A DNA stretch of 64,000 nt from Tenacibaculum sp. M341 (GCF_004337695.1 NZ_SJXJ01000003.1:1-64000); one strand, 5' to 3'; positions 10,353 through 20,237 are shown, counted from the stretch's first letter. Notes: generated by a model from the letters alone, not told the origin. A program made the numbers and translations.

Positions 10353-10976
10353 ATGAATAGCAAATGTTTTGTAATAATATTGTTGTTAACCTTCTTTGGC
10401 TTTAGTCAAAAAAAAGAAATAAAAGAAGTTTGGGCTGAATTGAAAACAGAATATCCGGCTTGGAGTAATGATTATTCTGCTGGAGAATATGAAAATATTT
10501 GTCCGAGTACAATTGTAGTAAAAGCAAGTTCTACACTTAAAGCAACAAAACAATTTAATTACAATCCAGAGAATTTAAAAACCTTTAGAAATAAAGAAAT
10601 TATTACAGCATGGGTAGAAGGTGTAGAAGGAAATGGTATTGGAGAACAAATTACATGTAAAATAATAGATATGGTAGGATCAGGAGAACCATGGAAATTA
10701 AATTTTGAGTTTACTTTTGTAAATGGATATGCTAAGAATTCTAGAATTTGGAAACAGAATAATAGAGTACAAGCACTTAATGTGTACAGAAATTCAAAAT
10801 TGATAAGTAAGGTGTATTTAAAAGACACACCAAAAGTTCAAAAGTTTAATTTAAGAAATAATCAAAGTAATTTAGCTGTAGGAGATATTCTTGAATTTGA
10901 AATTATAGCCGTTTATCGAGGGACTAAATATAATGATACAGCAATTAGTTTGTTAACACCTACTTGTTCTCCATAA
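10353..10976 (+). CDS. Secreted protein of unknown function
   Basis: This 207-aa protein has an N-terminal signal peptide ('CFVIILLLTFFGFSQ', cleavage about residue 18). The mature part looks beta-rich and contains two Cys (in 'NICPST' and 'TPTCSP') that could form a disulfide. It starts 3 bases after the upstream gene, suggesting translational coupling. I do not recognise a domain. It converges with the SDR gene downstream. Confidence 0.65.
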   Translation: MNSKCFVIILLLTFFGFSQKKEIKEVWAELKTEYPAWSNDYSAGEYENICPSTIVVKASSTLKATKQFNYNPENLKTFRNKEIITAWVEGVEGNGIGEQITCKIIDMVGSGEPWKLNFEFTFVNGYAKNSRIWKQNNRVQALNVYRNSKLISKVYLKDTPKVQKFNLRNNQSNLAVGDILEFEIIAVYRGTKYNDTAISLLTPTCSP

Positions 10977-10989
10977 ATATGAATCAATA

Positions 10990-11784
10990 CTAGGTAACGC
11001 TCAGTTTTCTAATCATTTTTGATAATAATTTGGGGTAAAACCGTTTAGCATATACTCCGAGCTTTTCTTTAGCTCCAGCAATGTAAACTTCTTCTTTCTC
11101 TTTCTCAATAGCTTTTACCATTAATTTGGCAAACTTATCAGGATGTATTCCTTTAGCAGTCGCATTATCCATTTTATTTTGAGGTGTTCCGTCTCCAGTT
11201 AGAGCGTTTTTAGAAACATTAGTAGTTACAAAACCAGGACAAACAATAGTTACTTTTATATTTTTATCAAAAACTTCTGCGCGCAAACTATCAAAAAAAC
11301 CATGCAGGGCATGTTTAGAAGCAGCATAGGTAGAGCGTAGAGGTGTACCAATTTTTCCAACAATACTAGTTGTTACTACAAAAGTTCCTTTTTTATTTTC
11401 AATAAAGTGAGGTAATAAAGCTTTGGTTAAGGCTACAGTTCCTAAATAATTTATTTTCATAATGCGCTCGTCAACCTCAATACTAGTATCAGCTGCAAGC
11501 GAACGTTGACTAATTCCACCGTTGTTAACTAACACATCTACAGAGCCAAAGAGAGAAATAGCTTTTTCGACTATTTTGTTAAAGTTTTTATAGTTTTCTA
11601 GGTCTAATGGTAAAATTTTAATGTTTTTTTCATTAAAACAATTCTTTTTTACATCATTTAATAGCGATTCATTCCTTGAAGATAATATTAATTTTGTATT
11701 TTGGCTCGAAAGTAATATTGCTAGAGATTTTCCAATGCCGGAAGAAGCTCCAGTAATCCAAATAATCTTATTTTTGAGTTTCAT
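10990..11784 (-). CDS. Short-chain dehydrogenase/reductase (SDR)
   Basis: This 264-aa classical SDR has a Rossmann cofactor motif 'TGASSGIGKS' (about residues 11-20), the 'NNGG' structural motif near residue 88, and the catalytic Ser-Tyr-Lys set ('TTSIVG' then 'STYAASKHAL'). The basic residues after beta2 ('SSRNE') suggest NADPH. The substrate cannot be told from sequence. The C-terminal extension resembles membrane-associated SDRs of the DHRS7 kind. It appears monocistronic. Confidence 0.88.
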   Translation of the reverse strand: MKLKNKIIWITGASSGIGKSLAILLSSQNTKLILSSRNESLLNDVKKNCFNEKNIKILPLDLENYKNFNKIVEKAISLFGSVDVLVNNGGISQRSLAADTSIEVDERIMKINYLGTVALTKALLPHFIENKKGTFVVTTSIVGKIGTPLRSTYAASKHALHGFFDSLRAEVFDKNIKVTIVCPGFVTTNVSKNALTGDGTPQNKMDNATAKGIHPDKFAKLMVKAIEKEKEEVYIAGAKEKLGVYAKRFYPKLLSKMIRKLSVT

Positions 11785-11905
11785 TTTATAAAGATAATTT
11801 TAGTGTAATGTACTCAAATTAAATAAGAAATAATTATTTTGGTACGCTTATTGAATTACAGTTGACAGAAATTTTAATATTAATAAAATAAAATCCCTGA
11901 TAACA

Positions 11906-13294
11906 ATGAAAAATTTACTTGTTTTAATACTATTTGTTACTTCGATTGCAAATGCACAGTTTACAGTTAAGGGTACTATGACTCCGCCAGAGAAGAGTGA
12001 TTGGGTACTATTATATAAGATAGAAGGCGCGAAGCAAAAATTTATTGCTAATTCAACTATTAAGTTTGAAGATGTTGATTTAGGTGGAAGTGTTCAAAAA
12101 GTTGGACGTTTTGAAATAGCTATGCCTACTGGAGCAAAAACAGGATCTTATAGAGTTTCATATAGAAACACTGGAGCTGGTTTTATAGACTTCTTTTTCA
12201 ATCAAGAAAATGTTGAATTCTTATTCAATCCACAATATCCAGAAGAAACAATTGTTTTTACAAAATCTAGAGAAAACAAATTATATAGAGAATATACAGA
12301 TGCATTAGGTTTAACTCAACGTGCTGTTGATTCTTTACAAGTTGACTATCTTAAATCAAAATCAAAGAGTACTAAAAAGGCTTATAAGAAAGCATTTAAA
12401 GCTCAAGAAGAAATGCAAGAGATTTACGAAGGTAAATCTGAAGGATTGTTAGTAAATACTTTTATCAAAGCATCTAAAGCAACAAATTCATCTTCAATTT
12501 TTGATAATACGCAAGAGTATTTAGAGCATGTTATTGGTAGCTTTTTTGATAACACAGATTTTACTAATAAGACATTATATAACTCATCTTTTATCGTTGA
12601 TAAGATTACAAACTATGTGTTTTATTTAAACATTGCTGAGAGTCAAACATTACAACAAAAATTATACAAAGAGTCTGTATCTAAAATAATGGGTATAGTT
12701 AAGGAAGATAAAATTAGAAAAGAAGTTTTAGAGTACTTAATCACTCGTTTTACAAATCAGAGAAACTCTGAGTTAGTAGATATGCTTTTTGCAAATTATT
12801 ATGCAAAATTACCAGCTTCACTTCAGGATGCTAAATTTAAAGAAGATAAGTTAGGTGAGTTATTAGCTTCTGTAGGTAGAGTTGCTCCAGATTTTTCTTG
12901 GAAAGAAGGAGATAAGAGCTTTACACTTTCTACTTTAAATGATGGTGAAAACTACTTAATGATCTTTTGGAGTACTCAATGTAGCCACTGTGTTCAAGAG
13001 ATTCCTTCAGTATATGAATTCATGAAGAAGCACAATACAACTTCTGTAATTGCTTTTGCTATTGAAGATAACGACTTAGATTTTAACTCTTGGGCTAAAA
13101 ATAAGTTATACAACTGGCATAATGTTTTAGGAACTCACCCAGAGTTTAGATTTAAAAACGAAACTGTACAGAAGTATAGAATTGAAGCTACACCAACTTA
13201 TTTTATATTAGATAAGAACAAGAAAATTATAGCAGTACCTAATACTGTAGAAGATGTAAAAGAATTCTTCGAAGGTGGTTCAGCTGAAAAATAA
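11906..13294 (+). CDS. Exported TlpA-type thioredoxin-like protein
   Basis: This 462-aa protein has a signal peptide (residues 1-18, ending 'IANA'). An N-terminal beta domain resembles the DUF4369-like modules common in Bacteroidetes TlpA proteins, and a helical middle region (about 130-310) follows. The C-terminal thioredoxin fold of the AhpC/TSA-TlpA class carries the redox motif C-S-H-C in 'WSTQCSHCVQEIP' and a cis-Pro in 'EATPTYFI'. It should act as a periplasmic thiol-disulfide oxidoreductase. A second, smaller thioredoxin-like gene follows after 3 bases, so they are one operon. Confidence 0.85.
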   Translation: MKNLLVLILFVTSIANAQFTVKGTMTPPEKSDWVLLYKIEGAKQKFIANSTIKFEDVDLGGSVQKVGRFEIAMPTGAKTGSYRVSYRNTGAGFIDFFFNQENVEFLFNPQYPEETIVFTKSRENKLYREYTDALGLTQRAVDSLQVDYLKSKSKSTKKAYKKAFKAQEEMQEIYEGKSEGLLVNTFIKASKATNSSSIFDNTQEYLEHVIGSFFDNTDFTNKTLYNSSFIVDKITNYVFYLNIAESQTLQQKLYKESVSKIMGIVKEDKIRKEVLEYLITRFTNQRNSELVDMLFANYYAKLPASLQDAKFKEDKLGELLASVGRVAPDFSWKEGDKSFTLSTLNDGENYLMIFWSTQCSHCVQEIPSVYEFMKKHNTTSVIAFAIEDNDLDFNSWAKNKLYNWHNVLGTHPEFRFKNETVQKYRIEATPTYFILDKNKKIIAVPNTVEDVKEFFEGGSAEK

Positions 13295-13297
13295 TTG

Positions 13298-13798
13298 ATG
13301 AAATATTATATTTTAGGAATAGTACTTTTTATAACTACTTCTGTATTTTCTCAAGAAAATTTTAAAGTAGGAGATAATGTTCCTCAATTTAAATTATGGC
13401 TCACTAACGGTGAGAGATTAACTAAAAACGACATCCTGAATAAGGTTGTCGTTTTTAAGTTTTGGTTTACTTCTTGTTTGCCATGTTTGGTTGATATTCA
13501 TTTATTGAATGATTTAGTTGATCATTATAAAAATAGAAATGATGTTCTTTTTGTAGCTCCTGCATTAGATAGAAAGGATATTATAAAAGAGTTTCATAAG
13601 AATACTTTATTTAAGTTTAAAACAGCTTATTCAACTATGGATGTAAGCGAGGTTTTTAATCCTTTACAAGTATATCCTTCTTATTTTGTTGTTGATAAAA
13701 AAGGGAAGTTTTACTATATAGATAGTGGAACTAAACAATCTAATTTTAATAAACTTAAAAATGCCTTAGAAGAGGTTTTAGATAAGAAAGATAATTAA
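13298..13798 (+). CDS. Exported thioredoxin-like (TlpA/redoxin family) protein
   Basis: The 166-aa product has a signal peptide ('YYILGIVLFITTSVFSQ') followed by one thioredoxin fold with the C-L-P-C motif in 'WFTSCLPCLVDI' and a cis-Pro region 'QVYPSYFVVD'. The ATG at 13298 is preferred to an adjacent upstream TTG. It is coupled to the preceding TlpA-type gene (3-base spacing) and terminated by a hairpin at 13797. The two may act on the same periplasmic thiol substrates; this is inference. Confidence 0.83.
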   Translation: MKYYILGIVLFITTSVFSQENFKVGDNVPQFKLWLTNGERLTKNDILNKVVVFKFWFTSCLPCLVDIHLLNDLVDHYKNRNDVLFVAPALDRKDIIKEFHKNTLFKFKTAYSTMDVSEVFNPLQVYPSYFVVDKKGKFYYIDSGTKQSNFNKLKNALEEVLDKKDN

Positions 13799-13828
13799 AA
13801 AAGACATTCTTAACAGAATGTCTTTTTT
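13797..13828. terminator. Bidirectional intrinsic terminator
   Basis: A perfect 14-bp stem (13797-13810 with 13815-13828) begins with six A and ends with six T. It can stop both the thioredoxin operon (+) and yqhD (-), which converge here. Confidence 0.88.
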
Positions 13829-13847
13829 AATATTAGATTACTGTAAA

Positions 13848-15008
13848 TTAGTAAGCATTTTCTAAAATTCGTTCTGTAACATCTAATGTTAAATCACCAG
13901 TTTCAGATAAAGCAGTCATTCCATGAGACTCTAATTGAGAAATAATATCTTTCAATTCTTCTTTTTTAACATCGTAGTCACTGATTTTACTTGCTACTCC
14001 AAGAGTATTAAAGAAGGCTTCTGTTTTTTGAATTCCAGCTTCAATTCTTTCGTCGTTAGTACCTTCAGTTATATTCCAAACTCTTTCGGCATATTGAAGT
14101 AATTTAGCCTCTTTTTTATCTTTTCTTTCTCTTAATAAAGAAGGTAATACCATTGCCAAAGTTCTAGCATGATCTATATCAAACTTAGCCGTAAATTCAT
14201 GACCGATCATATGCGTGCTCCAATCTTGTGGTACACCAGAACCTACAACACCACTAAGTGCCATTGTAGCGCACCACATAAAGTTTGCTCTCGTATCGTA
14301 ATCTTCAGGATTATTAATAGTCTTTTCTCCAATTTCTATTAATGTTTGTAAAATTCCTTCAGCAGCTCTATCTTGAAATTTAGCATCTACAGGAAACGTA
14401 ATATATTGTTCTATTACATGTACAAACGTATCTACTATACCATTAGCTACTTGTTTTTTAGGTAATGTGTAAGTAAGTGTAGGATCTAATACAGAAAACT
14501 TAGGAAAAAATAGAGGAGAGTAAATACCATATTTTCCTGTAACATCACTAATTACTGAAAAAGCATTCATTTCAGAACCAGTTGCTGGTAATGTTAACAC
14601 TGTTCCGAAAGGAACTGCCTCTGTAACTGGTACAGGTGAAAAACCATGTTTAATTAAAGAAGCATAATCATCACCATCATATTTTGCAGCAATAGAAATA
14701 TATTTTGTAGCATCTAATACAGATCCACCTCCTACAGCTAAAATAAAATCGATATTATTTTCTTTAATAAATTCAGCGGCTTTGATACAGGTGTTTAATT
14801 GTGGATTAGGTTCAATACCACCAAATTCAAAAATTTCAAAACCTTTTAAGGCTTCAGTAATTTTATCAAATGTTCCAAATTTTTTAATACTTCCACCTCC
14901 ATAAGTAATTAAAACTTTTGAGTTTTGTGGAATTAATGTAGCTAATTCTGATAATCTATCTTTACCAAAAACTACATGTGTTGGGTTATAAAAGTTAAAG
15001 TTAAGCAT
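13848..15008 (-). CDS. yqhD: NADPH-dependent aldehyde reductase / iron-containing alcohol dehydrogenase YqhD
   Basis: The 386-aa product matches E. coli YqhD (387 aa) nearly end to end: 'KVLITYGGGSIKKFG', 'FGGIEPNP', 'LAVGGGSVLDATK', 'LTLPATGSEMNA', 'GVPQDWSTHMIGHEFTA' and 'LLQYAERVWNITEG'. Metal ligands are expected at the Asp and His of 'VDTFVH' and at the His of 'MIGHEF' and 'DIDHARTLA'. It should reduce short-chain and lipid-peroxidation-derived aldehydes with NADPH. The usual E. coli regulator YqhC is not adjacent. It is monocistronic, with a bidirectional terminator downstream. Confidence 0.93.
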   Translation of the reverse strand: MLNFNFYNPTHVVFGKDRLSELATLIPQNSKVLITYGGGSIKKFGTFDKITEALKGFEIFEFGGIEPNPQLNTCIKAAEFIKENNIDFILAVGGGSVLDATKYISIAAKYDGDDYASLIKHGFSPVPVTEAVPFGTVLTLPATGSEMNAFSVISDVTGKYGIYSPLFFPKFSVLDPTLTYTLPKKQVANGIVDTFVHVIEQYITFPVDAKFQDRAAEGILQTLIEIGEKTINNPEDYDTRANFMWCATMALSGVVGSGVPQDWSTHMIGHEFTAKFDIDHARTLAMVLPSLLRERKDKKEAKLLQYAERVWNITEGTNDERIEAGIQKTEAFFNTLGVASKISDYDVKKEELKDIISQLESHGMTALSETGDLTLDVTERILENAY

Positions 15009-15085
15009 CGTTATTTTGTATAATGTTTTTAATGAAAATGTTAGGTCTTTTTATAGGTTGTTATCAAAGATTTTCCAAACAATTT

Positions 15086-15093
15086 CAAAATTA
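15086..15093 (-). promoter_or_regulatory. Putative -7 element for yqhD
   Basis: On the minus strand this reads TAATTTTG (TAnnTTTG), about 78 bases before the ATG. No clear -33 element is seen. Confidence 0.3.
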
Positions 15094-15158
15094 TATGAAG
15101 GTAAAAGAGGAAAAATTGATCTATGGTAATAAATCAATTTGCAATACTTAAAGGTTTC

Positions 15159-15518
15159 TTAAAAAAATAAAAAAGCATCTTCTAAATGTTCAATTTCAAA
15201 GCTGTTTTGTTTTTTAATAATGGCAATGATATCAAATCTAACTTCTAAGTCTAAGTCTTTTTCATTTACATAATGATCCATTGCAGAAATCAATAAGTTT
15301 ATTTTTTTCTGATTGATAAAATCTTGTGGATTTCCAAAAAAATCGGTGGATCTAGTTTTTACTTCTACAGCTATTAATTCTTGGTTTTTAATAGCAATAA
15401 TATCTACTTCAGCTTTTAAGTAGCGATAGTTTTTTTCAAGAATTTTATATCCGTTTTTGGTAAGAAAATTAATTGCTTGTATTTCTCCTTCTTTTCCTAA
15501 TTCGTTGTGCTTAGCCAT
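15159..15518 (-). CDS. YraN family (UPF0102) endonuclease-like protein
   Basis: The 119-aa product has the family length and signature: 'LGKEGEIQAINFL' then 'EVDIIAIKNQELIAVEVKTRS', the E-x-D-(x)n-E-V-K core of a Holliday-junction-resolvase/restriction-like nuclease fold. The cellular role is not established. The conserved Asp of 'AEVDII' and Glu/Lys of 'VEVKTR' are present. The gene is separated from its neighbours by about 85-150 bases. Confidence 0.9.
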   Translation of the reverse strand: MAKHNELGKEGEIQAINFLTKNGYKILEKNYRYLKAEVDIIAIKNQELIAVEVKTRSTDFFGNPQDFINQKKINLLISAMDHYVNEKDLDLEVRFDIIAIIKKQNSFEIEHLEDAFLFF

Positions 15519-15602
15519 TTTTAATCTTTTTCATTTTGAAGATAAAAATATAAAAAAAAGAATTAAAGAAAATGTAAAGGATATTAAATGAAATCTCAGT
15601 TA

Positions 15603-16598
15603 CTAATCATTTAAAAACTGAATATTATCTAGGTTAATTTGATAAGACACATCATCTGTCCATTCGTATTGTATACTAATAATATTTCCTTCTAAAAAAT
15701 GAATCTCTTTGCCACAATCATAATTGCAACTTTCTACTAAAACAGGGAAATATATTTTTTTTACTTTATCATAGCCTAGTAAGTTGCCTCGAAAGTAATT
15801 AACTATTTTAAAACGACTATTTTCAATAAAATCACTTCCGTAATCTCCTGTAAATTCAAATATATTTTCTTTGTAATAAGTGCTATAAACAATATCAGGT
15901 ATACTAGCATGTCCAGCACCAAAATCATTATTTACATTATTGTCTTTATACCATTTTTGAATATAATTTTTATAATAAGAAATATCTTTTTCTTCTTTAC
16001 TAGCTATGTAGATGTGTTTACTTTTAGAAGCATATTTATAAAGTGCATCTTTTAATGCGGGATGTTGATTTAGCTTTTTGTTTTCCTGGAAATCACCATC
16101 AATACAAGTATTACATCTTAAAGAAGATTTTCCTGTATAGGTAAGCGTGAGAAAATCTAAAGTATTTATGTTTAGTAGATAAAAGTTAATATCTCTATCA
16201 ATAACAGCTCTTCCTTTAAAAGTTTCTTTTAAGGAAAATAAAAGAAATTCTCCATTATCAATTTTTTGTTGGGTAAAACTCTCATTAAATACCTCGGTAA
16301 AAGTATATTCATTATACAATAATGTATCTGTTTTTACTGTTGCTTTTTGGTTGTTTAAAGAGATTTCTTTGGAAGCAATTATAAAATCTTTATCATTAGA
16401 AGTGTAGTAATCTTTTTTAGTCCAAAGCGTAATTTTGGTTCCTTTTTCAGAAACTACTTCATAAAAAGGAGTTATAGAATCTGTTTTAAAATTAATAGCA
16501 GTTTCTTTTTTAGGTTTATCTACAGTTTGATTTTTTTTACAAGAAATTGTAATAATCAAAATGAAAATAATACTGATGAGTATGCTTTTTCTATTCAT
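15603..16598 (-). CDS. Predicted lipoprotein, unknown function
   Basis: This 331-aa protein has a lipoprotein signal ('SILISIIFILIITISCKK', lipobox Cys at residue 20). The mature part is rich in Tyr, Asp and Lys, with a Cys pair in 'SLRCNTCIDGD' and another in 'ESCNYDCGKE'. These resemble structural disulfides or a metal site, but I recognise no family. Its start overlaps the end of the LD-carboxypeptidase gene by 8 bases, so it is translated with it. Confidence 0.65.
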   Translation of the reverse strand: MNRKSILISIIFILIITISCKKNQTVDKPKKETAINFKTDSITPFYEVVSEKGTKITLWTKKDYYTSNDKDFIIASKEISLNNQKATVKTDTLLYNEYTFTEVFNESFTQQKIDNGEFLLFSLKETFKGRAVIDRDINFYLLNINTLDFLTLTYTGKSSLRCNTCIDGDFQENKKLNQHPALKDALYKYASKSKHIYIASKEEKDISYYKNYIQKWYKDNNVNNDFGAGHASIPDIVYSTYYKENIFEFTGDYGSDFIENSRFKIVNYFRGNLLGYDKVKKIYFPVLVESCNYDCGKEIHFLEGNIISIQYEWTDDVSYQINLDNIQFLND

Positions 16599-17511
16599 AA
16601 AAATTAATTTTTGAAAATTGATCTTTGTTGATCGATAGTTCTATATTTCTACCCATAATTAAAGCTCTATTATCAGGTTCGTGACCTGCAGGAAAGTTAA
16701 AAAGTACTGGAATTTCTTTGGGCAATGCATTTAAAAACAACTCTTCAATAGCACAGCCCCAATTAGTACTGTTTTCCTTTACTTTTGAAATATCACCAAT
16801 AATTATTCCTTTTACATTTTTAAAATAATTAGCTCTATATAAACTTTGCAGCATTCTGTCAATAGCATATTCATATTCGCCAATTTCTTCAATGAATAAA
16901 ATTTTATGATCAGTAGAAATTTGACTTTCTGAGCCTAACATAGCAGTTAAAATAGCTAGATTCCCTCCAACTAACTGTCCAGTTACATTTCCTTCTCTGT
17001 TATAAGACGAAGAAGCGATTGAGTATGATAACTGTTCTCCAAATAGTACTTTTTTAAATGTTTCTATGGTATGTGGAATGTCATGTATATCATCTTGCAA
17101 ACTTGTACCCATCATGGCGTGTAATGTTTCTACACCTAAATTATGTATGTGGTTATGAAATACAGTAACATCAGAGTAACCAATAATCCATTTCGGATTC
17201 TTTTTAAATTCAGTAAAATTTAATAAATCAATAATTCTTACAGAACCATAACCACCACGGGCACACCAAATAGCTTTCACTTTAGGATTATTTAGAGCTT
17301 CTTGAAAATCGTTAGTTCGTTGCTCATCTGAACCAGCAAAGTGATTACCTTTTTGAAACAGGTTTTTACCTAAAACAACTTTTAAATCCCACGATTCTAA
17401 AAGGTTTTTAGCTTTTTCAATAACCTCATTTCTGTTCAATAGAATTCCTGCCGGAGCAACAATTGCCACAGTATCGCCTTTTTTTAAATAAGAAGGAGTT
17501 TTTAATTTCAT
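16591..17511 (-). CDS. LD-carboxypeptidase (peptidase family S66)
   Basis: The 306-aa product cleaves the L-Lys/DAP-D-Ala bond of muropeptide tetrapeptides in peptidoglycan recycling, according to the LdcA family. It shows 'GDTVAIVAPAG' at the N-terminus, the nucleophile motif 'IGYSDVT' (Ser), 'FIEEIGEYEYAIDRML' with the catalytic Glu, and 'FPAGHEPDN' with the catalytic His. The ATG at 17509-17511 gives the usual start 'MKLKTPSYLKKGD'. A 14-residue longer reading would run into the end of the upstream gene. It lies 32 bases after the PepSY-fusion gene and overlaps the lipoprotein gene that follows. Confidence 0.9.
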   Translation of the reverse strand: MKLKTPSYLKKGDTVAIVAPAGILLNRNEVIEKAKNLLESWDLKVVLGKNLFQKGNHFAGSDEQRTNDFQEALNNPKVKAIWCARGGYGSVRIIDLLNFTEFKKNPKWIIGYSDVTVFHNHIHNLGVETLHAMMGTSLQDDIHDIPHTIETFKKVLFGEQLSYSIASSSYNREGNVTGQLVGGNLAILTAMLGSESQISTDHKILFIEEIGEYEYAIDRMLQSLYRANYFKNVKGIIIGDISKVKENSTNWGCAIEELFLNALPKEIPVLFNFPAGHEPDNRALIMGRNIELSINKDQFSKINFYE

Positions 17512-17543
17512 TACAGATCGAAAATAGAAAAAATACAGGTTAC

Positions 17544-19724
17544 TTAGTAACAATCTACTAAAATCTGTTTTTTGTTTTTGTAATAGCTTAATGATTTTCC
17601 AGAATTCTTTAATGCTTTTTCCAAAACATCAAACACTTCATTTTGCATTGTAATAGATCCACAAATCATAATTACAGCACCTTTTTTTAAGTCGTGAATT
17701 ATAGAGTTGCTGTTTTCGTTTATGATATTTTGAACATATACTTTCTTTGCTGTTTCTCTTGAAAAAGCAAGGTAGAGGTTAGTAATATTTTCTTTTTTTA
17801 AAATATCCTTATATAAAACTAATGATTGTTTGTTTCTTAGACCAAAATATAAATCGACAGGAGTAGATTTTTTATGGTGAATCATTCCTAAAAAAGGAGC
17901 AATTCCAGTTCCTGTAGCAATCATAATTACTTTTGACGCTTTTTTAGGGAAGTGAAAAGAACTATTTTTCTTTACAAATACATTAATAGCCTCTCCTTCA
18001 TTTAAATTGAATAAATAATTAGAGCAAATACCAAGTTGGTGTTTTTTTACACTTAAAACTAATGAGTTTTCAATATTAGCAATAGAGTACAAGCGCTCGT
18101 AAGTATTTTTATTAGGATAAACAGCTAGCAAATCTCCAGATGTAAACTTTTTATTGCAGTTATTAAAATGCAATAAAAAGGTGTCATCATCACCTGCTGT
18201 ATTTAATGATTTATTAGACAATATTAAAGGAAAGGTTGTTTCTTGTTTGCTAACAATACTCTTATCAACAATTAAATTTAAACCTGTTTTTTCATTAAAC
18301 TCTAGTAACCATTTAGAAAAAGCTTCAAAAGATTTATTATTTATTTTATGAAGAGCTGTTAGTTTGTTTGCTTTCTCATTTTGTTGTAAAGCTTCATAAA
18401 CTTTAATACCAAATTCACAGTATTTAGGATAAGATAAAGAACCAAAAGCAACAACAGAGAAAGAGAAAGATTGTTGGTTTATAGATGTATCTGTAATAAC
18501 TTTTAAAAAATTAGTAGCATTAGAAGGAGCATCGCCATCGCCATAAGTGGCAGATAATACAATTAAATGCTTCATGTTTTTGAAAGAAGTGTAAGAATTT
18601 AAATCTGCGATAAATGATTTTTTATTTTCCTTAGTAAAAGCATTCAAAAGCATTTTAGCATATCGATTGGTGCTTCCATTTTCAGAACCAACTAAAATGA
18701 TGTATTCACAAGCATCTTTTTGGTATAGATTTTTAATTTTTCCTTTTCTTCTTTCAAAAGTCATTACAAAACCTGAGTAAATGAAAAATAAAGTAACGAC
18801 AGAGGCTAATGCTAAAATAACAGCCCAAAAGATGTTTCCTTGACCAGTATGAAGTAATAAACTATAGTAAGCAGTAATTTTAGAAAAAGGGTAGTGAACT
18901 TCGCTTAAAATCTCTCCAGTTAATTGATTAACTGTAATTTCTTTATTGTGTAATTGAAGTAAAAAATAATCTTCAACATCAGGAGAAAAAGGAAACTCTA
19001 TTTTTTTGAGTTCAGATAATTTTGTTTGACGAAAAATACTAAAATCTAGAATGTTTTGCTGAGGTTTAGATTTTAGTTCGTCAAAGTTTATTTGATGAGA
19101 TATTTTATGTTTTGGTAATAAGTTGAATTTCTCTAAAGATAAATAGACGCCAGTTAGGGTAATAATGATTAAAGGAATTAAAAAAGCACGACCAAAAACG
19201 ACATGAAAATATTGATAGAAATTTTCGCGAGTTATTTTATGAAAAAACTTTTTAAAACTACCTTGTCTTTTTAAAATTAAGGCAATACCAGTAATGGTAA
19301 TTAAAAAAAGAAGAAAAGAAACTAAGCCAACAAAAAAGCGACCAATACTTTTTAAAAATAATGATCTGTGTAAACTTGTTGCAAATTTAAAAATGCGAGC
19401 TTTTTCTTCAATATCACCAACTTTTTTTCCTGTTTTAGGGTGAATGTAAAAAGTTTGACTATCTCCATCTTTTGTAATTACTGAAGCGGTTATAAAATGA
19501 TCATTATTAATATCAACAGCAATAACTTCTTCATATTCCTCTTTTAAACCATTTAACATTTCACTGATTGTTATTTCAGATAAATCTGTAATAGCATAAG
19601 GTTTTAACTGATTTGTAATTGGTTCAAAAGCTAAAATAATTCCAGTTACAGAAGCTATAATAATGAATAAAAAAGAAGATACAGCCAAGGTTAAATGGCT
19701 ATATCTCCAAATTGAAAAAGTCAT
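17544..19724 (-). CDS. PepSY-TM / flavodoxin / FNR-like fusion reductase
   Basis: This 726-aa membrane protein has, in order, a PepSY-associated TM region (TM segments near residues 10-30, 130-155, 180-200 and 300-325, with PepSY domains between) and a flavodoxin-like FMN domain (from about 340: 'ILVGSENGSTNRYA', 'SATYGDGDAPSNA'). A ferredoxin-NADP-reductase-like module follows, with 'RLYSIAN' for FAD, 'MIATGTGIAPFLGM' for NAD(P), and 'MICGS' near the C-terminus. The architecture is CysJ-like and fits transmembrane electron transfer from cytosolic NADPH to periplasmic ferric-siderophore or a similar acceptor. A DUF2271 protein gene and an ankyrin gene precede it in the same operon. The acceptor is inferred. 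Confidence 0.87.
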   Translation of the reverse strand: MTFSIWRYSHLTLAVSSFLFIIIASVTGIILAFEPITNQLKPYAITDLSEITISEMLNGLKEEYEEVIAVDINNDHFITASVITKDGDSQTFYIHPKTGKKVGDIEEKARIFKFATSLHRSLFLKSIGRFFVGLVSFLLFLITITGIALILKRQGSFKKFFHKITRENFYQYFHVVFGRAFLIPLIIITLTGVYLSLEKFNLLPKHKISHQINFDELKSKPQQNILDFSIFRQTKLSELKKIEFPFSPDVEDYFLLQLHNKEITVNQLTGEILSEVHYPFSKITAYYSLLLHTGQGNIFWAVILALASVVTLFFIYSGFVMTFERRKGKIKNLYQKDACEYIILVGSENGSTNRYAKMLLNAFTKENKKSFIADLNSYTSFKNMKHLIVLSATYGDGDAPSNATNFLKVITDTSINQQSFSFSVVAFGSLSYPKYCEFGIKVYEALQQNEKANKLTALHKINNKSFEAFSKWLLEFNEKTGLNLIVDKSIVSKQETTFPLILSNKSLNTAGDDDTFLLHFNNCNKKFTSGDLLAVYPNKNTYERLYSIANIENSLVLSVKKHQLGICSNYLFNLNEGEAINVFVKKNSSFHFPKKASKVIMIATGTGIAPFLGMIHHKKSTPVDLYFGLRNKQSLVLYKDILKKENITNLYLAFSRETAKKVYVQNIINENSNSIIHDLKKGAVIMICGSITMQNEVFDVLEKALKNSGKSLSYYKNKKQILVDCY

Positions 19725-19744
19725 ATATTAAACGATAATTACTT

Positions 19745-20230
19745 TTATTTTTGAGGCATCATTCTTACGTAACGAATAAAGCCTTTACCTTCAAATTTAT
19801 TTTTCACATTTTCAGAAGTAAGATCAAACTCTACATCATCAGCATAATACTCCTGGTCTTCAACAGCTGTTTCAAAACGGATTTTGTAATCAGCATTCAT
19901 TTTATCATTTGGTATTTCAATTACTTTAATAGCACGTTGTCCACCACTAATTGTTTCACCAGTAATGGCATCAATATCATTTCTTTTCTTTCCGTAAAAA
20001 TCCCACCAATCATAAACTTCATGGTACCATTCATCATCATCACCAAGTACTTGTAATGTTTCTTGGTATGCACCTTCAGCATTTAATAAAGAAACAATAA
20101 TATAAGCGCCTTCTCCATCATAATTCTTTAGTTGAATCATACATTTATACTTACTGCTATTATTTGTTGTAAAAGCAAAAGCAACAGTACAAATAGTTAC
20201 TAAAAATAATATCTTTTTTAGTCTGTTCAT
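19745..20230 (-). CDS. DUF2271 family exported protein
   Basis: The 161-aa product has a signal peptide (residues 1-20). The mature domain matches DUF2271: 'VSLLNAEGAYQETLQVLGDD' and 'WWDFYGKK..DIDAITGETISGGQRA'. From family knowledge, DUF2271 proteins sit beside PepSY-TM reductases in iron-regulated loci, and the same is seen here, with the reductase starting 20 bases downstream. A periplasmic accessory or cofactor-binding role is inferred. No catalytic site is apparent. Confidence 0.82.
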   Translation of the reverse strand: MNRLKKILFLVTICTVAFAFTTNNSSKYKCMIQLKNYDGEGAYIIVSLLNAEGAYQETLQVLGDDDEWYHEVYDWWDFYGKKRNDIDAITGETISGGQRAIKVIEIPNDKMNADYKIRFETAVEDQEYYADDVEFDLTSENVKNKFEGKGFIRYVRMMPQK

Positions 20231-20237
20231 ATCTTTC